Origin: Larkinella sp051857545 | GTDB lineage: Bacteria > Bacteroidota > Bacteroidia > Cytophagales > Spirosomataceae | NCBI RefSeq assembly: GCF_051857545.1 | Contig: NZ_JBPZHB010000002.1 | Location: 806,001 to 870,000 of the forward strand | DNA: 64,000 nucleotides | Reading direction: 5' to 3' | Shown here: positions 8,883-16,144 of the stretch, one piece after another | How positions within the stretch are numbered: the first letter of the stretch is position 1 | Layout: every line of letters starts with the position of its first letter | Notes under the pieces: model-generated | The model's database searches: none | The model's input: the letters and a program-made list of their open reading frames with translations, nothing else | Told to the model about the DNA's origin: nothing | Translations under genes and position numbers: made by a program

Positions 8883-9821
8883 ATGATTCAACGACGCGAT
8901 TTTGTCAAATCAACGTTAGGCCTTGTCGGTGCGACGCTTGTCGGCAATGCCCTGGCGGGTACGAACGCTGTACAGCCGCAGACGGTGGTGAAAAACAAGT
9001 TCAAATTACAATATGCCCCCCACTTCGGGATGTTTACGAACAGTGCCGGGAAAGATGTGATCGACCAGCTAAAATTCATGGCCGACAACGGTTTTACGGC
9101 CCTGGAAGACAACGGCATGATGGGTCGTCCGGTGGAGGAGCAGGAGAAAATCGCGAAGGAAATGACCCGGCTGGGCATGAAAATGGGCGTTTTTGTGGTC
9201 GACAAAGGCGGGAACGGACAAAATACGCTGGCGGCTGGCAAACAGGAGTTTATCGACATCTTTCTGAATGGCTGCAAAAAAGCCGTCGAGGTGGCCAAAC
9301 GCGTGAATGCGAAATTCATGACGGTGGTTCCCGGTGATTTTCAGCGCAATCTGCCCATCGGCATTCAAACCGGTCACGTGATCGACGCCCTGCGCCGGGG
9401 GTCCGACATTCTGGCTCCACATAACCTGACGATGGTGCTGGAACCTCTGAGCGACACGCCAAACCTGTTTTTACGCACTTCCGATCAGACCTACGAGATT
9501 TGCCGTGCCGTCAACAGCCCGGCCTGCAAAATCCTGTTCGACGTCTACCACATGCAGAAAAACGAAGGGCACATCATTCCGCACATCGACTGGTGCTGGA
9601 GCGAAATCGGCTATTTCCAGATCGGCGACAATCCGGGCCGGAAGGAACCAACGACGGGCGAAATCAATTACAAGAATGTTTTCAAACATGTGTACGAGAA
9701 AGGTAAAGCCGAAAACAAGGACTTTATCTGGGGCATGGAACACGGCAATGCCTTTCCGGGTAAAGAAGGCGAAACCGCTTTGATCAAAGCCTACGTCGAG
9801 TCGGACAGTTTTACGGTTTAG
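8883..9821 (+). CDS. Tat-type sugar phosphate isomerase/epimerase family TIM-barrel protein
   Basis: 312 residues. The N-terminus QRRDFVKSTLGLVGATLVG is a good Tat signal. The body is an AP_endonuc_2-type TIM barrel resembling hydroxypyruvate isomerase: metal-ligand regions include MVLEPLSDTPN (Glu), ILFDVYHMQKNEGH (Asp/His), YFQIGDNPGRKEPTTGEINY and the late Glu of FIWGMEHGN. Such proteins bind a divalent metal and isomerise or epimerise keto-sugars; relatives also act in 3-keto-sugar pathways. It is the last gene of the + strand cluster, 14 bases after the cytochrome gene, and is followed by a strong hairpin. True substrate unknown. Confidence 0.85.
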   Translation: MIQRRDFVKSTLGLVGATLVGNALAGTNAVQPQTVVKNKFKLQYAPHFGMFTNSAGKDVIDQLKFMADNGFTALEDNGMMGRPVEEQEKIAKEMTRLGMKMGVFVVDKGGNGQNTLAAGKQEFIDIFLNGCKKAVEVAKRVNAKFMTVVPGDFQRNLPIGIQTGHVIDALRRGSDILAPHNLTMVLEPLSDTPNLFLRTSDQTYEICRAVNSPACKILFDVYHMQKNEGHIIPHIDWCWSEIGYFQIGDNPGRKEPTTGEINYKNVFKHVYEKGKAENKDFIWGMEHGNAFPGKEGETALIKAYVESDSFTV

Positions 9822-9826
9822 TATTC

Positions 9827-9861
9827 ATGGCGTGCCAGTCTTCCACCGACTGGCACGCCAT
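9827..9861. terminator. Bidirectional hairpin terminator
   Basis: ATGGCGTGCCAGTC (9827-9840) pairs perfectly with GACTGGCACGCCAT (9848-9861) around a 7-nt loop. It lies between two convergent genes, five bases after one stop codon and 12 before the other. No long U-run is present on either side. Confidence 0.7.
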
Positions 9862-9873
9862 TCGATTGTTGAA

Positions 9874-11295
9874 TCACGGTTGCTTCCCCCAATCAGGCTG
9901 GCTGAGGTCCAGAAAATCGTGATACGTCTTCATTTCGCTGATCAGGCGGGTTTCCAGCATCTTCTTTTTTGGCGCAAAAACCGGGTTGTCCGCCAGGTTG
10001 TTCACTTCGTAGGGGTCTTTGTTGAGGTCGAATAACTGCGTGGTTTCCTGCCGGTTGACGTTATATTTGATCAGTTTCCAGTTGTCGCGGGTTCGCACGG
10101 CCCGCTGAAAATCCCGGTAGGCGTAATAAACTGATTCCCGTCCCGTCTTTTTGGTTTCTTTGACAAAGGGGAGCAAACTCTGGCTTTCAACCGTTGCCGG
10201 AACCGGGAGCCCGAGAAAATCCGTCACCGTTGGGAAAATATCAGCCAGATAGGCCAGCGCATCGACGCGTCTGTTTTGCGGTAGGGCCGGATGGCTCATA
10301 ATCAGCGGTACGCGCATGCTGTGTTCATACAGATTCTGTTTGCCCAGCAACCCGTGACTGCCCACTGCCAGCCCGTTGTCGCCCGCAAAAACGATCAGTG
10401 TCGTTTCGAGTAAACCGTTCTTTTTCAGCACATCCAGAATCCGGCCGACTTGGGCATCCAGCTCCGAAATCATGCCGTAATAGAGCGCAAGTTCCTCCTT
10501 CGCCTGCTCTTCGGTCAATGGGCGGGGCAGCAGTTTCTCATCGCGCACGTTCAGTTCTCCATTGTCGAAAGGGTGCTGCGGGAGAAAATTAGCGGGCAAT
10601 TTCATCCGTTCTTTCGGGTATAACTTCCGAAACGCTCCCGGCGGGGTGCGCGGGTCGTGGGGTGACGTGAAGGCAACGTAGCAGTAAAAAGGGCGGTTTT
10701 CCGGTGTTCGGTTGGTCAGAAAGGCAATGGCTTCGTTGGCATACAGTTCCGACGAATACAGATCGGCCTTTTTGTTAGGCTCCTTATATTGCCCGGAGGG
10801 ATCAAAATTGACATACTGTGGATGCTCCTGACCGCCTTTTTCCGGGAGGTGCATGCCGCCGAAAAACAGGGCGGCACCCCCTTCATAGCTCCTCGAAAAC
10901 GAAGCTTTGTCGTTGTGCCATTTGCCAATCGCGTAAGTTTGGTATCCTTTCGTTCGGAGGTATTCGGGCAGCGTGGTGTGTTCTTTGGGAATCACATCGC
11001 CGGTTTTGTATAAACTGTGTAAGTAGCGGCCCGTGTGCAGCATCGCCCGGCTTGGGGCACAGAGGGCGCCGTGTAGTCCACCCATCGTCTGCGCCCGCGT
11101 AAAGGCGACGCCGTTTTTGACGAGTCGATCCAGATTGGGCGTCTGAATGGCGTCATTTCCCAAGGCGTGAATCGTGTTGTACCGCTGATCGTCGGAATAA
11201 AGAACCAGCACATTCATCGGTTTTTTCTGCCCGAAAACCGGGTATAAAAAACCACTTAAAAGAAAGAGGAGGACTCTGTTGACGTATTTTTTCAT
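9874..11295 (-). CDS. Secreted sulfatase
   Basis: 473 residues with a Sec signal (about residues 1-22). The first metal-binding Asp pair is in VLYSDDQR (D35, D36) and the formylglycine site is LCAPSRAMLHTGR with Cys79, the Cys-type C-x-P-S-R motif oxidised by FGE or anSME. The later FAGDNGLAVGSHGLLGKQNL holds the second metal/substrate region. The family hydrolyses sulfate esters, mostly on glycans here. It is transcribed alone from a good Bacteroidota-type promoter (11340-11369) and ends at the hairpin 9827-9861. No maturase gene is in the window. The particular sulfated substrate cannot be told. Confidence 0.93.
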   Translation of the reverse strand: MKKYVNRVLLFLLSGFLYPVFGQKKPMNVLVLYSDDQRYNTIHALGNDAIQTPNLDRLVKNGVAFTRAQTMGGLHGALCAPSRAMLHTGRYLHSLYKTGDVIPKEHTTLPEYLRTKGYQTYAIGKWHNDKASFSRSYEGGAALFFGGMHLPEKGGQEHPQYVNFDPSGQYKEPNKKADLYSSELYANEAIAFLTNRTPENRPFYCYVAFTSPHDPRTPPGAFRKLYPKERMKLPANFLPQHPFDNGELNVRDEKLLPRPLTEEQAKEELALYYGMISELDAQVGRILDVLKKNGLLETTLIVFAGDNGLAVGSHGLLGKQNLYEHSMRVPLIMSHPALPQNRRVDALAYLADIFPTVTDFLGLPVPATVESQSLLPFVKETKKTGRESVYYAYRDFQRAVRTRDNWKLIKYNVNRQETTQLFDLNKDPYEVNNLADNPVFAPKKKMLETRLISEMKTYHDFLDLSQPDWGKQP

Positions 11296-11339
11296 GCTCG
11301 GGCCGGGGTTCGTTGTGGCTGACTACTGCTACCAAAACC

Positions 11340-11369
11340 CAAAACTACGGTCAGATCCCTGATAAACAA
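11340..11369 (-). promoter_or_regulatory. Promoter for the sulfatase gene
   Basis: Reading the minus strand, TTG (11369-11367) is followed by 19 bases and TAGTTTTG (11347-11340), an exact match to the Bacteroidota primary-sigma pattern TTG-N19-TAnnTTTG. The start codon is about 45 bases downstream. Match made by eye. Confidence 0.6.
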
Positions 11370-11397
11370 GATAGCCCGACCGGGAGATCAGGCTATC
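11370..11397 (-). terminator. Hairpin terminator of the CBM48-like gene
   Basis: On the minus strand GATAGCCTGA pairs with TCGGGCTATC (one G-T pair) around a short loop and is followed by TTGTTT. It lies 36 bases after the stop codon of the gene at 11434-11745 and abuts the -33 box of the sulfatase promoter. Confidence 0.65.
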
Positions 11398-11433
11398 ACA
11401 CGCATCCGACTATGGACACGAAATGGAAATCAA

Positions 11434-11745
11434 TTACAAAGCAACCACCGAGTTCTCGTCAGCAGAAACTCCGCTGCTAATGTACTTATCGGCTTCCGAA
11501 TCGTTCAACCAGGTTTCACCATCGATCAGATAGCGGAACTGCGTTTCCTGACCCACCGGAAGTTCAACCGTTGTTTTGTATGAACCGTCTTTTTGTTTCT
11601 TCAGAGCCGTAGCCGACGCATCCCAGCCGTTAAAATCACCAACCAAAGCAACCGCTTTCGCACCATTAACGGCGTCAGCAGGCAGCGTAAACGTTACTTT
11701 GCAAATTGTAGGCTTGCTTTTTACATACTGTTTTGCAAGTGCCAT
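11434..11745 (-). CDS. Small isoamylase early-set / CBM48-like glycogen-binding-domain protein
   Basis: 103 residues, essentially one Ig-like domain. The marks of the AMPK/CBM48 fold are VALVGDFNGWD near residue 35, the basic LKKQKDGSYKTTVELPVG, and FRYLIDGETWLNDSEAD. Such stand-alone proteins are common in Cytophagales and presumably bind alpha-glucan; they have no catalytic domain. There is no signal peptide, so a cytoplasmic role near glycogen is likely. It is monocistronic, with its own promoter-like sequence upstream and a hairpin downstream. Confidence 0.85.
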   Translation of the reverse strand: MALAKQYVKSKPTICKVTFTLPADAVNGAKAVALVGDFNGWDASATALKKQKDGSYKTTVELPVGQETQFRYLIDGETWLNDSEADKYISSGVSADENSVVAL

Positions 11746-11773
11746 ATAGAGTAGAGTGTTTGGTTTACGGTTG

Positions 11774-11803
11774 TAAATTTATATGGAAAAATGAGTAATG
11801 CAA
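11774..11803 (-). promoter_or_regulatory. Candidate promoter of the CBM48-like gene
   Basis: On the minus strand TTG (11803-11801), 19 bases, then TAAATTTA (11781-11774), one mismatch from TAnnTTTG. The start codon follows after 28 bases. Weaker than the sulfatase promoter. Confidence 0.4.
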
Positions 11804-11993
11804 TGGTTATCAAATCATTAAAACTGAGCTTTCTTGTTATTGTTCTATTATTCGATACAATAATTTAAAAAAGCCAGCGATTGAAATAGAATTTTTCCAA
11901 TAAAACGATCCGGCCCGTTAAATTGTTTGAACCGCCTGGGTTCAGTGGCAAGGACAGGATCAAACCGTCAATCGTTGCACAGCGCAACCGTCC

Positions 11994-14291
11994 CTAGCGC
12001 ACCGTGTAGCGGATACCCAGAAAACCGCGGATGCCCTGGTTGGGGGCAAAAACGTAGTTCGGGTCGAAGGTCAACCGGTACGGATTGTCGGGCGTTGCCA
12101 CCACCTGCCCGTTCCGATCGAACACGACGCGCTTGTCGAACGGGTCGTTGGCGCGGGCGATGCTGTTGGCCGGGGGCGTAAAATTCAGCAGGTTTTTAAC
12201 CCCGCCGTAAATCTCGAAACCGCTGTTGAATTTTTTGGTCAACTGAATGTTCTGAATGCTCCAGGTGGGCGAATATTCGGCCCGTGGATCGTCGGAACTC
12301 AGCAGCGGCAACCGCATCGGCCCGTACAGATTGCCCGTGTAGTCCGTCGAAAAACCGCGTCCGAAATCATACGAAACCGTCCAGGTACCGGTAATGCGTT
12401 CGGTCAGCAACTGGCGGGTTTTAACGGCTTGTCCGTCGGCATCGTCTTCCACCTTATACACATCCATGAGCGTAAAACCGGCGTTGATCTTCAGCGGAAA
12501 TGTGAAACTGGCATCCAGATTCACACTAACGCCCTTGGACGTCGAATGGCCATTGAGGTTATCGAAGAAAATCTTGTTGGGGTCGGTGTCGTAGTCGGCA
12601 ATGATCCGGTTGGTAAAATAGGTGTAAAACAGCGAGGCATCGATGCCCAGAAAACCGCTTCCGAATACAATCTGTTTGGTGTAATTCAGGTTCACATTCC
12701 AGCTTCGTTCGGGTTTCAGTTCATCCTGCACCACCACCTGCCGGGCGCCGGTCAGGGCCGCGTGGTCTTCGGTAAACAGGTTGACAACCCGGTACCCCGT
12801 TCCGGCATTCAACCGGATGATGTTGTCGCGGTTGGGTGCCCATTTGTACGAAAACCGGGGCGTCAGGATGTTGCCGTGCCGCGAATTGTAGTCGTAGCGC
12901 AACCCCAGCAACAGTTTATGTTTTTCGTTGAACGTAAACTCGGGCTGCACGAAAACGCCGGGCAAAACCGTGCGGTCGGGCTGGTTGGTGGGGCGCAGCG
13001 AATCGGCCGACTGGGTGGCCGGGGTGTTGTCGTCGTAGAACGTGTAGCGGAAAGGCGTTCCGACCAGCAGGCTAACCCGGCTGTTAAATTCCTTTGTCCA
13101 CAGCAACTGCGCAAAAAAGATCCGTTGGGTCGCGTTGAAGGAGGTCGTGCCGTAATACGAATTCTGGTTGTGGCTGTTGAACGACGATTGGAGCGTGATG
13201 TTTTCCGTCGTCGGGAGTTGGTAAGAACCAATCAGTTCCAGTCGTTTCGTGTAAATGCTTTCGGCATAGAGGCTGTCGGTACCCCGGAGTTCGGGCGTCC
13301 AGTTGGTTTGTCCACCCCAGCGGTTTTCGTAGAAATACCGTCCGGCAATGCTGGCCTGGCGGTTTTCTTTCCGTTCGAACTGCCATTTGTTGAACACCGA
13401 AATCCGGTGTTGCAGCGTCACATCCGTAAAACCATCGTTGTTTTTATCGTACGGATTCTGGTAGTTGTAATAGTTCAGACCGATCAGCGAATTGGCTTTT
13501 CCAACCCGGTATTTCACGCCCAGATCGGCATTGTATTCCTGCCAGCTCGTCCCGAACACATCCGCCGTCACGGTCGGTGCTTTCAACGGATTTTTCGTGA
13601 TGATGTTGATCAAACCGGCCACGGCTTCCGAACCGTAAAGCGTCGACGCCGGGCCTTTCACCACCTCGACCCGCTCCACCAGTGAATTCGGAATCCCGGA
13701 TAAACCGTACACCGTCGACAGCGAACTCACAATCGGCATCCCGTCGAGCAGCACCATCGTATACGGCCCTTCCAGCCCGTTGATGTGGATGTCGCCGGTG
13801 TTGCAGACGTTACAATTCAACTGGGGGCGAACGCCGTTAATGGTTTGCAGGGCGTCGTAAATATTGGGCGTGGGGTTTTTCTGGAAAAATTTCGGCGTGT
13901 AAATCTCCACCGGAACGGGGCTTTCCAGTTTGGAAACTTCTTTCATCGTTCCCGTAATCACGACTTCGCCCAGCGTGTTGGCGGCTTCGCGCAGGTCGAC
14001 CGTCTGGCGAATGGTCTGGCCCGCCGTTACGTTGACAGTTCGCTGGTAGCTGTCAAATCCCACCAGCGAAACCACCAGTTGGTAGCGACCCGCCGGAATG
14101 CCGGTCAGGCGGAAAACCCCCGATGTGTCGGTCAGAACGCCGAACCGGGTGCCTTTCAGCGCCACCGTAGCCAGTTCGACCGGTTTTTGCTTGGAAATTA
14201 CTTTGCCTTCGACGGTGGCTGTCGACTGGGCATGGGCAAGGAAGGTAATGCCTAAAATAAACAGAACCGATAGGTATATCGTTTTGAACAT
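11994..14291 (-). CDS. TonB-dependent receptor with CNVCN plug motif (metal or cofactor uptake)
   Basis: 765 residues: signal peptide (1-21), a carboxypeptidase-regulatory-like domain (~25-100), a plug (~110-230) and a barrel ending in GIRYTVR. The plug contains RPQLNCNVCNTGDIHINGL with Cys160 and Cys163, then MVLLDGMPIVSSLSTVYGL and VEVVKGPASTLYGSEAVAGL, close to the siderophore/haem/metal receptor class and unlike SusC. The upstream gene on the same strand encodes a His-rich membrane protein, and the promoter region carries a DtxR/MntR-like palindrome, so the cargo is probably a metal ion or its complex. The Cys pair might bind the metal; this is inference. A small GTTGC/GCAAC hairpin at 11972-11986 may end the transcript. 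Confidence 0.88.
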   Translation of the reverse strand: MFKTIYLSVLFILGITFLAHAQSTATVEGKVISKQKPVELATVALKGTRFGVLTDTSGVFRLTGIPAGRYQLVVSLVGFDSYQRTVNVTAGQTIRQTVDLREAANTLGEVVITGTMKEVSKLESPVPVEIYTPKFFQKNPTPNIYDALQTINGVRPQLNCNVCNTGDIHINGLEGPYTMVLLDGMPIVSSLSTVYGLSGIPNSLVERVEVVKGPASTLYGSEAVAGLINIITKNPLKAPTVTADVFGTSWQEYNADLGVKYRVGKANSLIGLNYYNYQNPYDKNNDGFTDVTLQHRISVFNKWQFERKENRQASIAGRYFYENRWGGQTNWTPELRGTDSLYAESIYTKRLELIGSYQLPTTENITLQSSFNSHNQNSYYGTTSFNATQRIFFAQLLWTKEFNSRVSLLVGTPFRYTFYDDNTPATQSADSLRPTNQPDRTVLPGVFVQPEFTFNEKHKLLLGLRYDYNSRHGNILTPRFSYKWAPNRDNIIRLNAGTGYRVVNLFTEDHAALTGARQVVVQDELKPERSWNVNLNYTKQIVFGSGFLGIDASLFYTYFTNRIIADYDTDPNKIFFDNLNGHSTSKGVSVNLDASFTFPLKINAGFTLMDVYKVEDDADGQAVKTRQLLTERITGTWTVSYDFGRGFSTDYTGNLYGPMRLPLLSSDDPRAEYSPTWSIQNIQLTKKFNSGFEIYGGVKNLLNFTPPANSIARANDPFDKRVVFDRNGQVVATPDNPYRLTFDPNYVFAPNQGIRGFLGIRYTVR

Positions 14292-14436
14292 GGTTGTATG
14301 GGATCGATCAGAAGGAGTGAAGGCCCGGATGCCGGCAACAAGCGATGATTCGACCGGTTATAAACCGGCACACACCGACGCTACTGGCAGCAGGGCATTG
14401 AAAAAGAATCGCCGGGAGCGATTCAGCAGGAAACGA

Positions 14437-14802
14437 TCATCCGACAACCGGTGGACCCCGGCGGGAGAAGTAGGGGAAGACGTACGCACTCTGAAACGAA
14501 TAAACCGACCCAAACCGCTGGATGGCCGGTGCGCTCAGAACGACGCAGGCAAATACGAATGGCGTCAGGCCGTCATACAGAACGTTGGTAAAGTTTTCGA
14601 GCCAGACTAACTCGTTGGTCGTGTGCGTATTGGGCTGGTAGGGACTGTCGCCAACGGGTTTGAAAGGGTGGGCATGAACGATAATCCGCCCACTGGCCAG
14701 TTTGTGCGCGTGCCGGAAAACCACCGAATTGACCATCATCAGGCTGAAGAGAATCAGCAGGACGCGGGCAATTTTTCGTCGATAAACCGGCAACCAGTAC
14801 AT
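14437..14802 (-). CDS. Small His-rich membrane protein, putative metal-linked
   Basis: 121 residues, family not recognised by name. Residues 9-28 (RKIARVLLILFSLMMVNSVV) form one membrane segment and a second hydrophobic stretch lies near 80-95. Between them is HAHKLASGRIIVHAHPF, with four His in HxH pairs, plus the HTTNE segment, a layout that suggests periplasmic metal binding. It is the first gene of a two-gene minus-strand unit with the CNVCN TonB receptor 145 bases downstream, and its upstream region holds a -7 box and a palindromic operator. I infer a role in sensing or handing over the metal imported by that receptor. Confidence 0.7.
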   Translation of the reverse strand: MYWLPVYRRKIARVLLILFSLMMVNSVVFRHAHKLASGRIIVHAHPFKPVGDSPYQPNTHTTNELVWLENFTNVLYDGLTPFVFACVVLSAPAIQRFGSVYSFQSAYVFPYFSRRGPPVVG

Positions 14803-14846
14803 GGCTCTTTATAATAAGTTGTAGATTGCGTCTGTAACCATTTTAA

Positions 14847-14854
14847 CAAATATA
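14847..14854 (-). promoter_or_regulatory. -7 promoter element of the His-rich/TonB receptor unit
   Basis: On the minus strand TATATTTG matches the Bacteroidota -7 pattern TAnnTTTG exactly. It lies 45 bases upstream of the start codon at 14802. No TTG is found at the usual distance; that position is occupied by the palindrome at 14861-14882. Confidence 0.5.
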
Positions 14855-14860
14855 GAGAAT

Positions 14861-14882
14861 AGATTTAGACTTGTCTAAATTT
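14861..14882. promoter_or_regulatory. DtxR/MntR-like palindromic operator
   Basis: TTTAGAC-TT-GTCTAAA is a perfect 7-bp inverted repeat with a 2-bp centre; the outer bases extend it to ten pairs with one mismatch. The architecture resembles operators of DtxR/MntR metal-dependent repressors (TTTAGGNNNNCCTAAA-like). It sits just upstream of the -7 box of the minus-strand metal-uptake unit, where a bound repressor would block RNA polymerase. It is 41 bases before the start codon of the + strand dehydrogenase and could affect that gene too. No repressor gene lies in the window. Confidence 0.6.
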
Positions 14883-14923
14883 TTTACAGGATTGAATTTA
14901 TTCGCTTAAATTTCCTTCGACAC

Positions 14924-16117
14924 ATGCGAAAAATTGCCATGCTGGGTTCCGGCTTTATTGGCCGGTTTTATGCCGAATCGATCCACGGTCAACGCGGACG
15001 TGACCGGGTGGTTGCCATCTACGCCCGCCGGGAAGAAAGTGCTAAAAAGTTTGCCAACGACTACGGTTGTTCCATCTGGGGGACGGATATGGAGGAAGTG
15101 ATTGCCAATCCGGAAGTCGATATGGTGTGCATTGCGCTGCCTAACAACATCCACGAAGCGGCCGTCATGCTGTGTGCCAAGCACAAGAAAGCGGTGGTCA
15201 GCACCAAACCGCTGGGACGCAACGCCGACGAGGCTTTACGGATGATGAGGGCCGTGGAAGAAGCCGGTATTTTTGCCGGGTATCTGGAAGACCTCTGCTA
15301 CACGCCGAAATTCCTGAAAGCGCTGGAGAGTGTGAAGAATGGGGCACTGGGCCGGATTCTCTGGGCTAAATCCCGCGAAACGCATCCGGGACCGCACAGC
15401 GACTGGTTTTGGGACAAGGAGCAGGCCGGTGGGGGTTGTATGCTCGACCTCGGTTGCCATTGCGTCGAGATTGCCCGGAATTTTATCGGCAAGGACGTTC
15501 GACCCGTTGAGGTAATGTGCTGGGCGGCCACGCAGGTGAAACCGATCGACGCCGAAGACCACGCGATTGCGCTGGTGAAATACGAGAACGGTGCCATTGG
15601 GCAGTTTGAAGTAAGCTGGACGTTCCGGGGGGGCATGGACCTGCGCGACGAAGTGATGGGCACCGAAGGCACCATCTGGATCAACAACTTCCTGCGCACC
15701 GGTTTTGAAATGTTCACGACCGGAAAAGGGGCCGATTACGTGGCCGAAAAAGCCGAAAGCACCACAGGCTGGCTGTTCCCGGTCGGCGACGAAGTGAACG
15801 ATCTGGGGTATAACCACATGTTTACGGACATGTTCAATGCGGCCGACCAGGGGCGCGAACCGGCCGAAACGTTCTACGACGGTTACGTGGTGAACGCCAT
15901 TCTGGATGCCGCGTACCGATCCGCCGAAACCAAACAGTGGGAGCCGGTGAACCTGCCGGTTTGGCGCGGTCGCGAAGGGCTGACGCAGGAATCGACCCTG
16001 GTGGATTACGACGAAGAATTTTACCTCATCAAAGAAGAGGTTACGCACGATGGTCGTCACAAAGTGATCCTGAAGGACAAGCAAACCGGACGGATTTCGG
16101 AGCGCGACCTGACCTAG
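14924..16117 (+). CDS. Gfo/Idh/MocA family NAD(P)-dependent oxidoreductase (cytoplasmic)
   Basis: 397 residues. The N-terminal Rossmann motif is IAMLGSGFIGRFYAESI, followed by VCIALPNNIHEAAVMLC and the conserved STKPLGRNADEALRM (in place of the usual EKP). The C-terminal sandwich domain includes GGGCMLDLGCHCVEIARNFI with the catalytic-type His of the family. There is no signal peptide, unlike the two Tat-type paralogues at 40650 and 42372. Members oxidise or reduce sugar alcohols and sugars at a ring hydroxyl. It stands alone, divergent from the metal-uptake unit and 27 bases before a histidine kinase gene. Substrate unknown. Confidence 0.88.
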   Translation: MRKIAMLGSGFIGRFYAESIHGQRGRDRVVAIYARREESAKKFANDYGCSIWGTDMEEVIANPEVDMVCIALPNNIHEAAVMLCAKHKKAVVSTKPLGRNADEALRMMRAVEEAGIFAGYLEDLCYTPKFLKALESVKNGALGRILWAKSRETHPGPHSDWFWDKEQAGGGCMLDLGCHCVEIARNFIGKDVRPVEVMCWAATQVKPIDAEDHAIALVKYENGAIGQFEVSWTFRGGMDLRDEVMGTEGTIWINNFLRTGFEMFTTGKGADYVAEKAESTTGWLFPVGDEVNDLGYNHMFTDMFNAADQGREPAETFYDGYVVNAILDAAYRSAETKQWEPVNLPVWRGREGLTQESTLVDYDEEFYLIKEEVTHDGRHKVILKDKQTGRISERDLT

Positions 16118-16144
16118 AGAATCGGTACTTCTAACACCACTACC

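Noticed and set aside
12429..13685. A 418-codon plus-strand frame inside the TonB receptor
   Set aside because: Antisense shadow; the TonB receptor has plug and barrel motifs throughout.
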